A DNA stretch of 64,000 nt from Alteribacillus sp041949975. Its GTDB lineage: Bacteria; Bacillota; Bacilli; Bacillales; Marinococcaceae. The stretch's first letter is position 1, and each line of letters starts with the position of its first letter. The notes beneath the pieces were generated by a model. The model had not been told where the DNA came from, ran no database searches, and was given only the letters and a program-made list of their open reading frames with translations. The stretch spans positions 1 to 64,000 of the forward strand of contig NZ_JBHFQG010000002.1 in assembly GCF_041949975.1 (NCBI RefSeq). The letters run 5' to 3'. The position numbers and the translations under genes are program-made. Positions 33,049 to 41,979 of this stretch are shown here, in pieces.

Positions 33049-34278
33049 TTATTCTCTTCTAGAGAAAAAAACAGGCGGCAGTTGATATTCTTCCTGCCAT
33101 TTTGCAACTCTTTGCGAAGTTGATAACGGGCAGTAATAAGCGAGAGCAGCCCTTTCATCGAGTTTTTGCTGTGGTGTTTTTTGCTTAGGGAGGTTCGTGA
33201 ACATGGGCAGGTCTACTTGTTTCTTTATACGGCTTAAATAAGACTGCCCCGTTTCATTCATTCCCAATATACGAATGTGGTCGGCCTGTTGATGTATTAA
33301 TGCTTCGTCTGCTTCTGTTTTGGTCGTACTCGTTAATATTTGGACAGCGAGCCGCTGCAGTCTTGTCCATGTATATCGCTTTGTTTTTAAAGCACTCATA
33401 AAGGACTCAAAGGTATTATGCTTTTTAATAAGCGAGCGAAAGCGATGGTGAAGTCCTTCTTCAGCTTCATAGATCTGTTCTAAAAAGGAAGGCGGTAGAG
33501 TGAGTGTTTTAGCTTGTAATGCTGGAAAATAATGCTCCCAATGCACAAAAGAAGTGTTATCCTTTAAATACATTTCCATCTGGGTTCTAGTGGTTTTGGG
33601 CATCGTATGTGCTATCTCTGCCGGGCTTTTTTCTAGTTCTATAAGAGAACGTCTAATGCTGGTTGCACTGGCGATGGCTTTATCAGAAACCTGTTGATCA
33701 TGGAAGCCTGCTTTCGTTCGTGGAATGGTTTCTGGTTTTATAGAACTGCCAAGCTCATGGACTGCACGAATATAATGATAGCCTAATATGTTGTTAGGCT
33801 GGCTTAAATCAGGCCATTGTTTATCCGGATCAAGCTTTAAAAAAGCTAACGAAGCTGCTTTAGGATAGCTGCAGCCCTCACGAATGAACTGTTTAATATA
33901 TTGATTGTATATTTCATCATTCGCTTGAAGAAAGTACAGCAATTGAAGAAACGGCTCAATGTCCCCATGTTCGCTGCCGAAACAAAGAACATCTGCTCCA
34001 AGGTGGTCTAGAACAGAGACTGCCCCTCTTGCAAACCAGCTTGCATGCTGACTTGAAAAAATATAAGGGAGCTCGATAACTAAGTCAGCACCTCCTTGAA
34101 GTGCCATCATGGTTCGTTCTCTTCTAGGCATAAGAGCTGGCTCGCCTCGCTGCAGGAAATAGCCGCTCATCACACAAATAACAACGTCTGCATTTGTTTT
34201 TATTTTGGAAGAGTGAAGATGATAAGCATGACCATTATGAAATGGATTGTATTCAACAATTAAACCAAGTGCTTTCAT
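33049..34278 (-). CDS. tmcAL: tRNA(Met) cytidine acetate ligase TmcAL (YlbM)
   Basis: TmcAL uses acetate and ATP to make N4-acetylcytidine at the wobble base of elongator tRNA-Met. The 409-residue protein has the nucleotidyltransferase-like N-terminus (GLIVEYNPFHNGH, the HxGH ATP motif), CVMSGYFLQRGEPA, FGSEHGD and SATSIR. The start at 34278 follows TAGGGAGG. An upstream start at 34338 adds residues not found in the family. Confidence 0.94.
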   Translation of the reverse strand: MKALGLIVEYNPFHNGHAYHLHSSKIKTNADVVICVMSGYFLQRGEPALMPRRERTMMALQGGADLVIELPYIFSSQHASWFARGAVSVLDHLGADVLCFGSEHGDIEPFLQLLYFLQANDEIYNQYIKQFIREGCSYPKAASLAFLKLDPDKQWPDLSQPNNILGYHYIRAVHELGSSIKPETIPRTKAGFHDQQVSDKAIASATSIRRSLIELEKSPAEIAHTMPKTTRTQMEMYLKDNTSFVHWEHYFPALQAKTLTLPPSFLEQIYEAEEGLHHRFRSLIKKHNTFESFMSALKTKRYTWTRLQRLAVQILTSTTKTEADEALIHQQADHIRILGMNETGQSYLSRIKKQVDLPMFTNLPKQKTPQQKLDERAALAYYCPLSTSQRVAKWQEEYQLPPVFFSRRE

Positions 34279-34467
34279 AGGTTCCTCCCTAGTACTTCTT
34301 AAATAATAGACAGGGTACAAATTGTTTGAAACATACATCTTTTTCTTACAAATTAGGCATGTTATGATAAACTAACTGTCCATTGAGATATCATTTTGTG
34401 CATATCCAGCGAATGACTTTTCGCTGTTTACGCTTTTCTAACCTTAGTATAATGTAAAGAAAAAATG

Positions 34468-34496
34468 TTGACAAATAGGTATATGGTGGATATAAT
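34468..34496 (+). promoter_or_regulatory. Consensus sigma-A promoter of ylbN-rpmF
   Basis: TTGACA (34468-34473), a 17-base spacer and TATAAT (34491-34496) match the consensus exactly, 28 bases before ylbN. Confidence 0.93.
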
Positions 34497-34524
34497 TACT
34501 CTTGTTGCCTAGAGGTGATACCCA

Positions 34525-35064
34525 ATGAAATGGAGTATACAACAACTACTTGCAAAAAGACATGAAGGCTTGACGGTGGACGAACAGGTAGATGTAACGG
34601 AATTAATAGACCGTGATCGAGAGATTAGGGATATTACGCCTGTACAGGTAACAGGAAACGCAGCGTTTTCTGGTGAAACGGTCACCTTTCATTTGCAAAT
34701 TAAAGGATCGATGACGCTGCCTTGTTCCCGGACGCTTGCTGATGTAAATTTTCCTTTTGATATAGAAGCAGTGGAGCGTTTTCGTTTAGATGGCATGCCT
34801 GTTGATGAAGAGGATATTACTCTTCATGAGCCGGAAAACGGTTATGTTGATCTGCTTCCGTATATTAAAGAAAGTATTCTGCTTGAATTACCCATTCAAG
34901 TTTTTGCAGAAGGAATCGATGAAAAAGAAGCTCCAGCTCCGCAAGAAGGAAAAGATTGGGAAGTTATAATCCAGCAGGCAGCAGAAGACAAGAAAGCAGA
35001 AAAAGAAAATGACGTCGATCCTAGAATGGCTGATCTAGCTAATTTTTTTGACAAAAAGGAATAA
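34525..35064 (+). CDS. ylbN: DUF177 (YceD/YlbN) protein
   Basis: This 179-residue soluble acidic protein has the DUF177 pattern (GSMTLPCSRTLADVNFPF, the segment around GMPVDEEDI and YVDLLPYIKESILLELP). The family is almost always linked to rpmF and is thought to help 23S rRNA or ribosome assembly. Only one of the two C-x-x-C-like cysteine positions of the Escherichia form is seen. The ribosome site is AGAGGTGAT. Confidence 0.92.
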   Translation: MKWSIQQLLAKRHEGLTVDEQVDVTELIDRDREIRDITPVQVTGNAAFSGETVTFHLQIKGSMTLPCSRTLADVNFPFDIEAVERFRLDGMPVDEEDITLHEPENGYVDLLPYIKESILLELPIQVFAEGIDEKEAPAPQEGKDWEVIIQQAAEDKKAEKENDVDPRMADLANFFDKKE

Positions 35065-35136
35065 CTAGAGCGAAGGATTGGGATAGTTCTTGTTCTTCGT
35101 TATGAAAAACGCAACCCCTTAAAGGAGGTGGGAAGA

Positions 35137-35310
35137 ATGGCAGTACCAAAAAGACGTACTTCTAAAACCCGCAAAAGACAACGCCGCACTCACTACAAAG
35201 TGGAAGTGCCAGGCATGGTAAAGTGTCCGGAATGCGGTGAAATGAAGCTATCTCACCGTGTGTGTAAGCATTGCGGTTCTTACAAAGGTGAAACGGTAGT
35301 GGAAAAGTAA
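35137..35310 (+). CDS. rpmF: 50S ribosomal protein L32
   Basis: L32 is a basic 57-residue protein of the large subunit. It starts MAVPKRRTSKTRKRQRRTHY and carries a zinc ribbon with CPEC and CKHC, so this is the zinc-binding (C+) form. The ATG at 35137 follows AAAGGAGGTG. Confidence 0.97.
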   Translation: MAVPKRRTSKTRKRQRRTHYKVEVPGMVKCPECGEMKLSHRVCKHCGSYKGETVVEK

Positions 35311-35317
35311 GTTTGTT

Positions 35318-35373
35318 TAAAAAAGCTGTTTTACAAGGGAGGGATTTCTCTGTGTAAAAACAGCTTTTTTTTA
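35318..35373 (+). terminator. Terminator of ylbN-rpmF
   Basis: AAAGCTGTTTTACA pairs with TGTAAAAACAGCTTT (one bulged base) and is followed by eight T. Confidence 0.93.
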
Positions 35374-35439
35374 TCTTTACATCGGCTCTCGTTAAAAACC
35401 AATGCGGAGCACCTTTTGACACTTAGGAGGAGAAACCTA

Positions 35440-36207
35440 ATGGAAAATAAAATAAACCTTAACAGAACAGATTTTTTTACATACGTGGAATTAAACCGGC
35501 CGGAAAAAAGGAACGCAATAGATTACGATGTAATAGAGCAATTAAATAATATTCTAGATGAAGTGAAGGAAAGAAAAGAAGATAAGTGTTTAGTTATTAC
35601 CGGTGCAGGGGAGGAAGCTTTTTGTTCTGGAGGTGATCTCTCTGTTTTTCACGAGCTTTATACCAAAGAAGATGCATATGCAATGCTTTATCAAATGGGT
35701 CAGGTTTTATTTAAATTGTATGCGCTTAACATACCGACGATTGCACTTTTGAATGGTTTAGCAATCGGAGGGGGAGCAGAACTTGCAACTGCTTGTGATT
35801 TCCGCCTTGCAGGGACGCGGGCAAAAATAGGGTTTGTTCAAGGGAAACTTGCTATCACAACGGGATGGGGAGGCGCCTCCATGTTAATGGAACGGGTTAG
35901 TCCAGAAACGGCAATGGAGATGTTGTTGTCTTGCAATATATACTCTGCACAGCAGGCAAAGGATTTCGGATTAGTTCAGCAAGTACTAGATAGCAGTGAT
36001 TTAAAAGCAGCCGCTGAACAACATTTTCACGAGTGGAAAAGTATTCCATCGCAAGTTCTAACCGCCTATAAGCAAAGAAAGCTGGATAAGACGGACCTTT
36101 CTTCTCTCAAAGAAAGAATTCATAATGAAGTGGAAGAATGCTCGATCCTTTGGGAAACAGATATTCATCATCAAGCAGTGGAAGCGTTTCGGCAAAGAAA
36201 ACGATAA
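35440..36207 (+). CDS. Enoyl-CoA hydratase/isomerase family protein
   Basis: The 255-residue crotonase-fold protein has NRPEKRNAID, the oxyanion-hole strands ITGAGEEAFCSGGDL and LNGLAIGGGAELATACD, and FVQGKLAITTGWGG. The second glutamate of classical hydratases is replaced in this GKLAITTGWGG region, so isomerase, hydrolase or decarboxylase activity cannot be excluded. No beta-oxidation partners are nearby. The start at 35440 follows TTAGGAGGAG. Confidence 0.85.
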   Translation: MENKINLNRTDFFTYVELNRPEKRNAIDYDVIEQLNNILDEVKERKEDKCLVITGAGEEAFCSGGDLSVFHELYTKEDAYAMLYQMGQVLFKLYALNIPTIALLNGLAIGGGAELATACDFRLAGTRAKIGFVQGKLAITTGWGGASMLMERVSPETAMEMLLSCNIYSAQQAKDFGLVQQVLDSSDLKAAAEQHFHEWKSIPSQVLTAYKQRKLDKTDLSSLKERIHNEVEECSILWETDIHHQAVEAFRQRKR

Positions 36208-36342
36208 CGAACGAGAACCTTTCCTTTCTTTTTCTTTTAAATGGAATATTTTTTTAAAAAGTAGGAGATAATCTTTTGATAGAGTTATTCTATCTTCTAG
36301 TTATTAATCATAGAAATAAAGAAAAAGATCGGAGGGATCACA

Positions 36343-36981
36343 ATGGTATTATCACGTCAGGATGCTTGGTCTGCTGATGAAGATATCATGCTGGCTGAAA
36401 TCGTTTTAAGACATGTGAGAGAAGGGAGTACCCAGCTGGCTGCTTTTCAGGAAGCGGGCGAAAAGCTTTCGAGAACAGCTGCAGCATGCGGTTTTCGCTG
36501 GAATGCATGTATTAGAAAAAAATACGAAGCAGCTATTGAATTAGCTAGAAAACATAAAGGAAACACAGGGAAGAAACAACCTGGAGCTATGGATGAAGAG
36601 ATTGACAAACTAGTATATAATGATGCAAAAGAAAAGCAATCAGTAAAAACAACACAATCAAAGGTCGCTGCTGCTAATTATAGCATGGAGCCGGGCCACA
36701 TGGCTGAGCAGTTAAACAGTACGGTTTCTTTTTTAAAGGAGCTTTCTCATTACTTGGAAGAAAATAAAGAACAACAAGCAGAACAGCTGCTAGAAAAAAA
36801 GAATGAGCTTCAGCGTGAGAAAGAAAAACTTGATAAAGAGCTGAATCAAGTAAAGAAAGATTTCAATCGATTAAAAGAAGATTACAAAGCTTTATTAGAA
36901 GTGATGGAAAAAGCGAGAGCTCTCTCAGAAGGTGCCATGCCATATTTAAGTGAAGACAGTGAGATGGAAGAAAGCGGCTAG
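36343..36981 (+). CDS. gerR: RsfA-family sporulation transcription regulator (GerR/YlbO)
   Basis: This 212-residue protein has an N-terminal Myb/SANT-like DNA-binding domain (AWSADEDIMLAEIVLRHVREG, then AAACGFRWNACIRKKYE). A long C-terminal coiled coil (about 125-195) follows, the layout of RsfA and YlbO. In B. subtilis YlbO (GerR) is made under sigma-E in the mother cell and tunes coat gene expression. The position after rpmF and before ylbP supports YlbO. The ribosome site is ATCGGAGGGAT. Confidence 0.88.
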   Translation: MVLSRQDAWSADEDIMLAEIVLRHVREGSTQLAAFQEAGEKLSRTAAACGFRWNACIRKKYEAAIELARKHKGNTGKKQPGAMDEEIDKLVYNDAKEKQSVKTTQSKVAAANYSMEPGHMAEQLNSTVSFLKELSHYLEENKEQQAEQLLEKKNELQREKEKLDKELNQVKKDFNRLKEDYKALLEVMEKARALSEGAMPYLSEDSEMEESG

Positions 36982-37006
36982 GGATATATGCCGATGTTAT
37001 TTAAAA

Positions 37007-37058
37007 AGAACCAGGGAGAATGAACAAAGTAAGTCTCATTCGTGTAACCCTGGTTCTC
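37007..37058. terminator. Terminator between convergent gerR and ylbP
   Basis: AGAACCAGGG pairs perfectly with CCCTGGTTCT, with an inner GAATGA/TCATTC stem, followed by CTTATATTTT on the plus strand. Confidence 0.8.
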
Positions 37059-37072
37059 TTATATTTTCACAA

Positions 37073-37585
37073 TTATTCAGGAGATAAGTTTGCTGTGTCG
37101 GAGGAGTCCGGCTGCTCTTGGGCTTGCACCCCTGCCGGATACCATACATATGGATTTTCGCCGCGGTCGCGTTCGGGGTTATACTCTACAGCTTCAAATC
37201 CCATCTTTTCCCAAAAACGATCGGAACGCTGGCGGGCATTTGTTTTAACGGGAAGATTAAAGCTTTTGGCATGATCAACAAGTGATTCTCCAAATCCTTT
37301 ATTTCTATATGGTTCAAGCACTTCAAGCTTCCACAGTTCTAAATAATCCTGTGGCGGGTCAAAGTAGCGGTCAAACTTTTGATCAATCTTATATAAACAC
37401 ATTCTTGCTACAAGGCGGTCTCCATAGTAAATGCCATAAAAAGGAGACTCGCTGTCGTTTTCTATGATGTTTTCCTCTAATTCTTCTTTCATAGAAAGCT
37501 CTTGGGCCCCAATTTCTTTAAAGTTATTAAACTCTTCTAATGTTTTGTAATTCACAAGTAAGCGCTTCACATTATGTTTAGTCAT
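37073..37585 (-). CDS. ylbP: GNAT family N-acetyltransferase YlbP
   Basis: The 170-residue protein has a GNAT core: ELWKLEVLEPYRNKGFGESLVDHAK with the acetyl-CoA loop YRNKGFG, and the C-terminal RFWEKMGFEAV strand. It matches the YlbP family in the N-terminal NYKTLEEFNNFKEIGAQEL region. The substrate is unknown. The start follows AGAGGAGG. The tail is Gln/Ser/Asp-rich. Confidence 0.88.
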   Translation of the reverse strand: MTKHNVKRLLVNYKTLEEFNNFKEIGAQELSMKEELEENIIENDSESPFYGIYYGDRLVARMCLYKIDQKFDRYFDPPQDYLELWKLEVLEPYRNKGFGESLVDHAKSFNLPVKTNARQRSDRFWEKMGFEAVEYNPERDRGENPYVWYPAGVQAQEQPDSSDTANLSPE

Positions 37586-37828
37586 GTTTAGCCTCCTCTG
37601 CATTGAACTTATATTAATTGTACTATACCCGTTAATACTTTTGGTGAAAGAACTGTTAATAATAAATATGCATAATTGTTTAAAAATTCAAACATAAATT
37701 CTCTTGATTAAAAAGGAAGAGTCGTATATGCTAAATTTTAGGAAATAAGCCTAAACTGCCTTACCGTCTTGACTGGTGTTTTCTATGGTGATCCCGGCGG
37801 TGCATGGCAGGAGAGGGAGTGACTGGTT

Positions 37829-38221
37829 TTGTTTGATGTGATGGTGTTTATGTTTGCAACCATTCTTACTCTCCCGTTTCTAGCCTGGTATATCGTATAT
37901 ATTATTACGGTAAAATGGACAAAAAGAAAAGGGAAAGCTGTCCGGCTTGCTGCAGACTTATCTACTATTCTATTCATAGCTTCGGTGCATTTTCTCGCCA
38001 ATGCCATATGGGGAGAGTCTTTTTTTTGGGTGATTTTAATTATTATATTATTGATCGCTGCCATTTTTACTATTTTACATTATCGTTCTAGAGAAGAAGT
38101 CGAATTTGTTAAGCTTGTGAAAGGGATTTGGCGTTTTAATTTTTTTCTTTTTTTCAGTGGGTATTTATTTCTTTGCTTCTATGGGTTAGCAAGCCGCCTG
38201 CTTTCTGCTTTCCTTGCTTAA
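37829..38221 (+). CDS. DUF3397 membrane protein
   Basis: This 130-residue protein has four membrane helices and matches DUF3397 by position and size. The family lies directly upstream of bshC in many Bacillaceae. Its function is unknown. The TTG start at 37829 follows AGAGGGAG with 9-base spacing. panE (ylbQ), found here in B. subtilis, is absent. Confidence 0.75.
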   Translation: MFDVMVFMFATILTLPFLAWYIVYIITVKWTKRKGKAVRLAADLSTILFIASVHFLANAIWGESFFWVILIIILLIAAIFTILHYRSREEVEFVKLVKGIWRFNFFLFFSGYLFLCFYGLASRLLSAFLA

Positions 38222-38286
38222 AACATCGTGATATGGTGATAAACAGAAACAATTAATGTGGGCTGCAGTAGAAAGGTTGGACGTAC

Positions 38287-39909
38287 ATGGATGTTTATGA
38301 AACAGATATGCCGCAATCTCACCCGTTTATAAGAGACTATCTGAAAAACATAGAGCAGGCATGCTCATTTTTCGATTACAGGATATCAGATAATGATTTC
38401 CGCCAGCGTTATAAAGAACTAAAGGACAGGTCATTTGATAAGGATGGTCTTTACCAGCATTTATATACATATAATAAGTCATTTGTTTATCACGAAAAGG
38501 CATTAGAAGAACTAGAAAAGCTTAAAAATCCAAATGCTGTAATGGTTGTTGCCGGGCAGCAAGCCGGACTTGTTACCGGGCCGTTATACACAATTTCAAA
38601 AGCAGTTACTGCTCTAAAAGAAGCGAAAAAACAAGAACAGCTGTTGGGAGTGCCGGTGCTTCCGTTGTTCTGGATTGCAGGAGAAGACCACGATTGGGAG
38701 GAAGTGAATCATGTCTTTCTCCCAGGAGAGGAGGCTCCGAAAAAGTACACCTATAAAGGCGGCTATTATCCGGGAGCACCCATTTCAAAGCAGCCTATTG
38801 AGGAAGAAGCTTTTGAAAAATGGTGGTACAAGGTGACGGAATGCCTGCCGGAGACAAACCATACAGAAGAAATTTATTATACTTTAAGAAACTTAGCAAA
38901 CAGGTCTTTTACCTTTACCGATTTTTTTGGAGAAGTCATGCGCTGGCTTTTTAGGGATTCCGGCCTAATTTTGATGGATGCTGACCACCCTGAGATTCGA
39001 AATTTAGAAAAAGAGACTTTAGCCTCTTTACTAAAGGAATATAAAGAGGTGAAGGAAGCTGTACAACAAGGGAAAAAAAATCGTGAGAATTTAGATTATC
39101 CCTTGCCGGAGGGCCTTCCTCAGGAGGGGATTCATTTATTTTATCATTACCGCCGGCAAAGGCATTTGCTATATGAGCGAGATGATGTGTCTTTTACAGA
39201 CAAAACGGGAAATGCGGTTTTTTATAAAAATGAGCTGTTGGATCACCTGGCCGATTCGCCAAATTCCTTTAGTACAAATGTTTTCACACGGCCGCTGGTC
39301 CAAGAGAAATTACTGCCGGTGCTGAGCTTTGCGGCCGGGCCGGGAGAAATAAATTATTGGTCGTTATTAAAGCCGCTTTTTCACCGATTTGCAGTAAAAG
39401 TACCGCCGATCCAGCCGCGTATGGAATTTACGATTGTGCCGCGGAATATCCAGTCGATATTACAAAAGGAAAACCTTTCTGTAAGACAGATTCTGTTAGG
39501 TGAAGCTGATAAAAAAATTCAGGAAGTAAAAGAAAAAGCAAAACAGGTGGATGGCAAGCAGCTGGCAGAGAACTTACTATCAAACATCGCGAACCATCAC
39601 AAAACGATGCGAGAAGAATGGAAAAAGCTTAATCCCTCTGAGGAAAGTTATGGAGATAAAAACTGGTATAAGCTTCAAAGTACCGTTTTAAATTTTGCGA
39701 AAAAAATAGATAGCTACCAGGAGGGTCAGGAAGAATGTCGCCTGCAGAAATTAAGAATAACTACCCAGTTATTGTTCCCTTTTGCCAGGTCTCAAGAACG
39801 GGTAATTAATATAATTTACTTTATAAATGAGTACGGAAGTGATTTAGTCACGGGTATAAATGCCCTGTACTTACAAATGAATAAAAGGCATAAAATAATT
39901 TATTTGTAA
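38287..39909 (+). CDS. bshC: Putative cysteine ligase BshC (bacillithiol synthesis)
   Basis: BshC adds cysteine to GlcN-malate in the last step of bacillithiol synthesis. The full-length 540-residue protein has the family core (VVAGQQAGLVTGPLYTISKA, PLFWIAGEDHDWEEVNHVF, the HIGH-like GQQ motif) and a C-terminal coiled coil. Bacillithiol is the major low-molecular-weight thiol of bacilli. The ribosome site is AAAGGTTGG. Confidence 0.95.
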   Translation: MDVYETDMPQSHPFIRDYLKNIEQACSFFDYRISDNDFRQRYKELKDRSFDKDGLYQHLYTYNKSFVYHEKALEELEKLKNPNAVMVVAGQQAGLVTGPLYTISKAVTALKEAKKQEQLLGVPVLPLFWIAGEDHDWEEVNHVFLPGEEAPKKYTYKGGYYPGAPISKQPIEEEAFEKWWYKVTECLPETNHTEEIYYTLRNLANRSFTFTDFFGEVMRWLFRDSGLILMDADHPEIRNLEKETLASLLKEYKEVKEAVQQGKKNRENLDYPLPEGLPQEGIHLFYHYRRQRHLLYERDDVSFTDKTGNAVFYKNELLDHLADSPNSFSTNVFTRPLVQEKLLPVLSFAAGPGEINYWSLLKPLFHRFAVKVPPIQPRMEFTIVPRNIQSILQKENLSVRQILLGEADKKIQEVKEKAKQVDGKQLAENLLSNIANHHKTMREEWKKLNPSEESYGDKNWYKLQSTVLNFAKKIDSYQEGQEECRLQKLRITTQLLFPFARSQERVINIIYFINEYGSDLVTGINALYLQMNKRHKIIYL

Positions 39910-39947
39910 AAAAGATGCAAATCATTAAAACAAAAGGCTGTTTTTGG

Positions 39948-39978
39948 AAGTCCTCTTCAGATGAAGGGGGCTTTTTTG
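39948..39978 (+). terminator. Terminator of bshC
   Basis: An 11-bp stem (AAGTCCTCTTC with GAAGGGGGCTT, two G-U pairs) has a 4-base loop and is followed by TTTT. It separates bshC from the dcw cluster. Confidence 0.85.
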
Positions 39979-40001
39979 TCGTGAAAAAATTTATAGAAAA
40001 A

Positions 40002-40025
40002 GTGGTACGAAGTGGGGGAATGTGG
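40002..40025 (+). promoter_or_regulatory. MraZ binding boxes
   Basis: Three direct GTGG repeats start at 40002, 40012 and 40022, exactly 10 bp apart, just before mraZ. MraZ of other bacteria binds G-rich repeats with 10-bp phasing in its own promoter. A -10-like TAATAT (40032-40037) follows. Confidence 0.7.
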
Positions 40026-40063
40026 TAACTTTAATATAGAAAGTGGAGGAGGATGGTTCCGCA

Positions 40064-40495
40064 ATGTTCATGGGGGAATATCACCATAACGTGGATGACA
40101 AAGGCAGAATGATAATCCCTTCTCGGTTTAGAGAAGGGCTGGGGGCTTCCTTTGTGATCACCCGCGGAATGGACAATTGTTTATTTATTTACCCTATGGA
40201 CGAGTGGGAAAAGCTTGAAAAGAAACTAAAATCTCTTCCATTCACTAAAAAAGATGCTAGAGCATTCACCCGATTTTTCTTTTCAGGTGCGGCAGAATGT
40301 GAATTGGACAAGCAGGGAAGAGCAAGTATTCCCTCCACTTTGCGCCACTACGCCGGACTGTCTAAAGAATGTGTAGTAATCGGAGTATCCACACGAGTAG
40401 AGATCTGGAGTAAAGAACGCTGGGATGAGTATTTCGAAGAATCACAGGAATCTTTCTCTGAAATCGCAGAAAACATCGTGGATTTTGACTTTTAA
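40064..40495 (+). CDS. mraZ: Transcriptional regulator MraZ
   Basis: MraZ is the 143-residue AbrB-like repressor at the head of the dcw cluster. Both half-repeats are seen: MFMGEYHHNVDDKGRMIIPSRFR and CELDKQGRASIPSTLRHYAGL. The ATG at 40064 follows GGAGGAGG and gives the standard N-terminus. Confidence 0.96.
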   Translation: MFMGEYHHNVDDKGRMIIPSRFREGLGASFVITRGMDNCLFIYPMDEWEKLEKKLKSLPFTKKDARAFTRFFFSGAAECELDKQGRASIPSTLRHYAGLSKECVVIGVSTRVEIWSKERWDEYFEESQESFSEIAENIVDFDF

Positions 40496-40557
40496 AAAGA
40501 GAATGAAGCACATCGTAAATGGAAAACAATAAACAAAAAAGGAGGGGGAGCGCACTG

Positions 40558-41496
40558 TTGAATTCGTTCAAACACGATACCGTTTTACTCCAAGAAGCAG
40601 TAGAAGGGCTGGCTGTCAAACAGAATGGTACATACGTGGATTGCACCCTTGGCGGCGGCGGGCATAGTGAAGCGATTTTGCAGCAATTAAATGGTTCAGG
40701 TCACTTATATGCATTTGATCAAGATGAAACAGCAATCTATCATGCAAAAGAAAGGCTTCAGGATTACAAAGGTTCTTTTACCTTGATACACTCCAATTTT
40801 GAAAACATGAAAGAAAAACTTCTTGAGAGAGGAATTACAGGAGTAGATGGCATTTTATTTGACCTTGGCGTTTCCTCTCCGCAATTTGATCAAGCAGAAC
40901 GAGGTTTCAGCTATCGATTTGACGCCTCTCTTGACATGAGAATGGATCAATCACAAGAGTTGACCGCTAGAGACGTAGTTAACACTTGGAGCTTCGAAGA
41001 CTTGGCATATATTATTTCAAAGTATGGTGAAGAAAAATTTGCCAAGCAGATTGCAAGGAAAATAGAAGCTGCTCGAAAACTTAACCCGGTGGAGACGACG
41101 TTTCAGTTGACAGAAATAATTAAAGAGGCCATTCCTGCACCGGCAAGACGAAAAGGAGGACATCCTGCAAAGCGTACATTTCAGGCGGTTCGAATGGCAG
41201 TAAATGATGAGCTTCGAGTATTTGAAAAAGCATTAAAAGACGCGATCTCCTTGTTAAACAGCAGAGGGCGCATAAGCGTTATCACCTTTCATTCACTAGA
41301 AGACCGGCTTTGTAAACAGGTTTTTAAAAAAGAGAGCAGTCCGCCGGATCTTCCCAAAGGGCTGCCGGTAATGCCAGATGAAGCTGAACCAGATTTGAAA
41401 CTTATTACGAGAAAACCTATTCTTGCAAAAGAAATAGAATTAAAAGAGAACAACCGTGCACACTCAGCCAAATTGAGAATTGCGGAGAAACGTTAG
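40558..41496 (+). CDS. rsmH: 16S rRNA (cytosine1402-N4)-methyltransferase RsmH
   Basis: RsmH (MraW) methylates C1402 in the ribosomal P site. The 312-residue protein has FKHDTVLLQEAV, DCTLGGGGHSEAIL (SAM site), FDLGVSSPQFD and the C-terminal NNRAHSAKLRIAEK. The TTG start at 40558 follows AAAGGAGGGGG. The ATG at 40519 has no ribosome site. Confidence 0.95.
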   Translation: MNSFKHDTVLLQEAVEGLAVKQNGTYVDCTLGGGGHSEAILQQLNGSGHLYAFDQDETAIYHAKERLQDYKGSFTLIHSNFENMKEKLLERGITGVDGILFDLGVSSPQFDQAERGFSYRFDASLDMRMDQSQELTARDVVNTWSFEDLAYIISKYGEEKFAKQIARKIEAARKLNPVETTFQLTEIIKEAIPAPARRKGGHPAKRTFQAVRMAVNDELRVFEKALKDAISLLNSRGRISVITFHSLEDRLCKQVFKKESSPPDLPKGLPVMPDEAEPDLKLITRKPILAKEIELKENNRAHSAKLRIAEKR

Positions 41497-41508
41497 GGGG
41501 AAGGTAAT

Positions 41509-41874
41509 ATGGATAACCTGGCTCATCAAATAGAGCACCAAAGAGAAGAAAAGCAAGTTGTCCGTAAAAACGTACAACATTCCATTCGAGGAAAAGTTAC
41601 GAGAGGGGAGAAACTGATTATAGCAGGCATGATGGTCGCTGTTATTTTAGCTTCTCTCCTTGTTGTCACAAATTATGCTAATATTTACGCTCAAGAACGG
41701 GAGATATCCTCCCTTAACCATTCTATTAATCAACAATCTGAGATAAATAAAAGCCTAGAATTGGAAGTTTCTGAATTAAGTGCTCCAGACCGCATTATGC
41801 ACTATGCGAAAGAAGAGCTTGGAATGGAACTTAATGATGAAAAAGTAAAAGTTATTCAAGGCTCAACGCCTTAA
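41509..41874 (+). CDS. ftsL: Cell division protein FtsL
   Basis: This 121-residue bitopic membrane protein has a basic cytoplasmic part (residues 1-38), one helix (about 40-62) and an extracellular leucine-zipper-like coiled coil ending in YAKEELGMEL. FtsL pairs with DivIC to activate FtsW/PBP2B at the septum. The ribosome site is AGGGGGAAGG, 12 bases after rsmH. Confidence 0.93.
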   Translation: MDNLAHQIEHQREEKQVVRKNVQHSIRGKVTRGEKLIIAGMMVAVILASLLVVTNYANIYAQEREISSLNHSINQQSEINKSLELEVSELSAPDRIMHYAKEELGMELNDEKVKVIQGSTP

Positions 41875-41979
41875 CAATCACATAAGCAGAAATTGGGGGT
41901 TGGCCGAAGGCAGCAAGACTGCGGGCCGACCCTTTTATGGTAACAGACAGCAAGGATATACTGACAGGTGGTGATTTAT

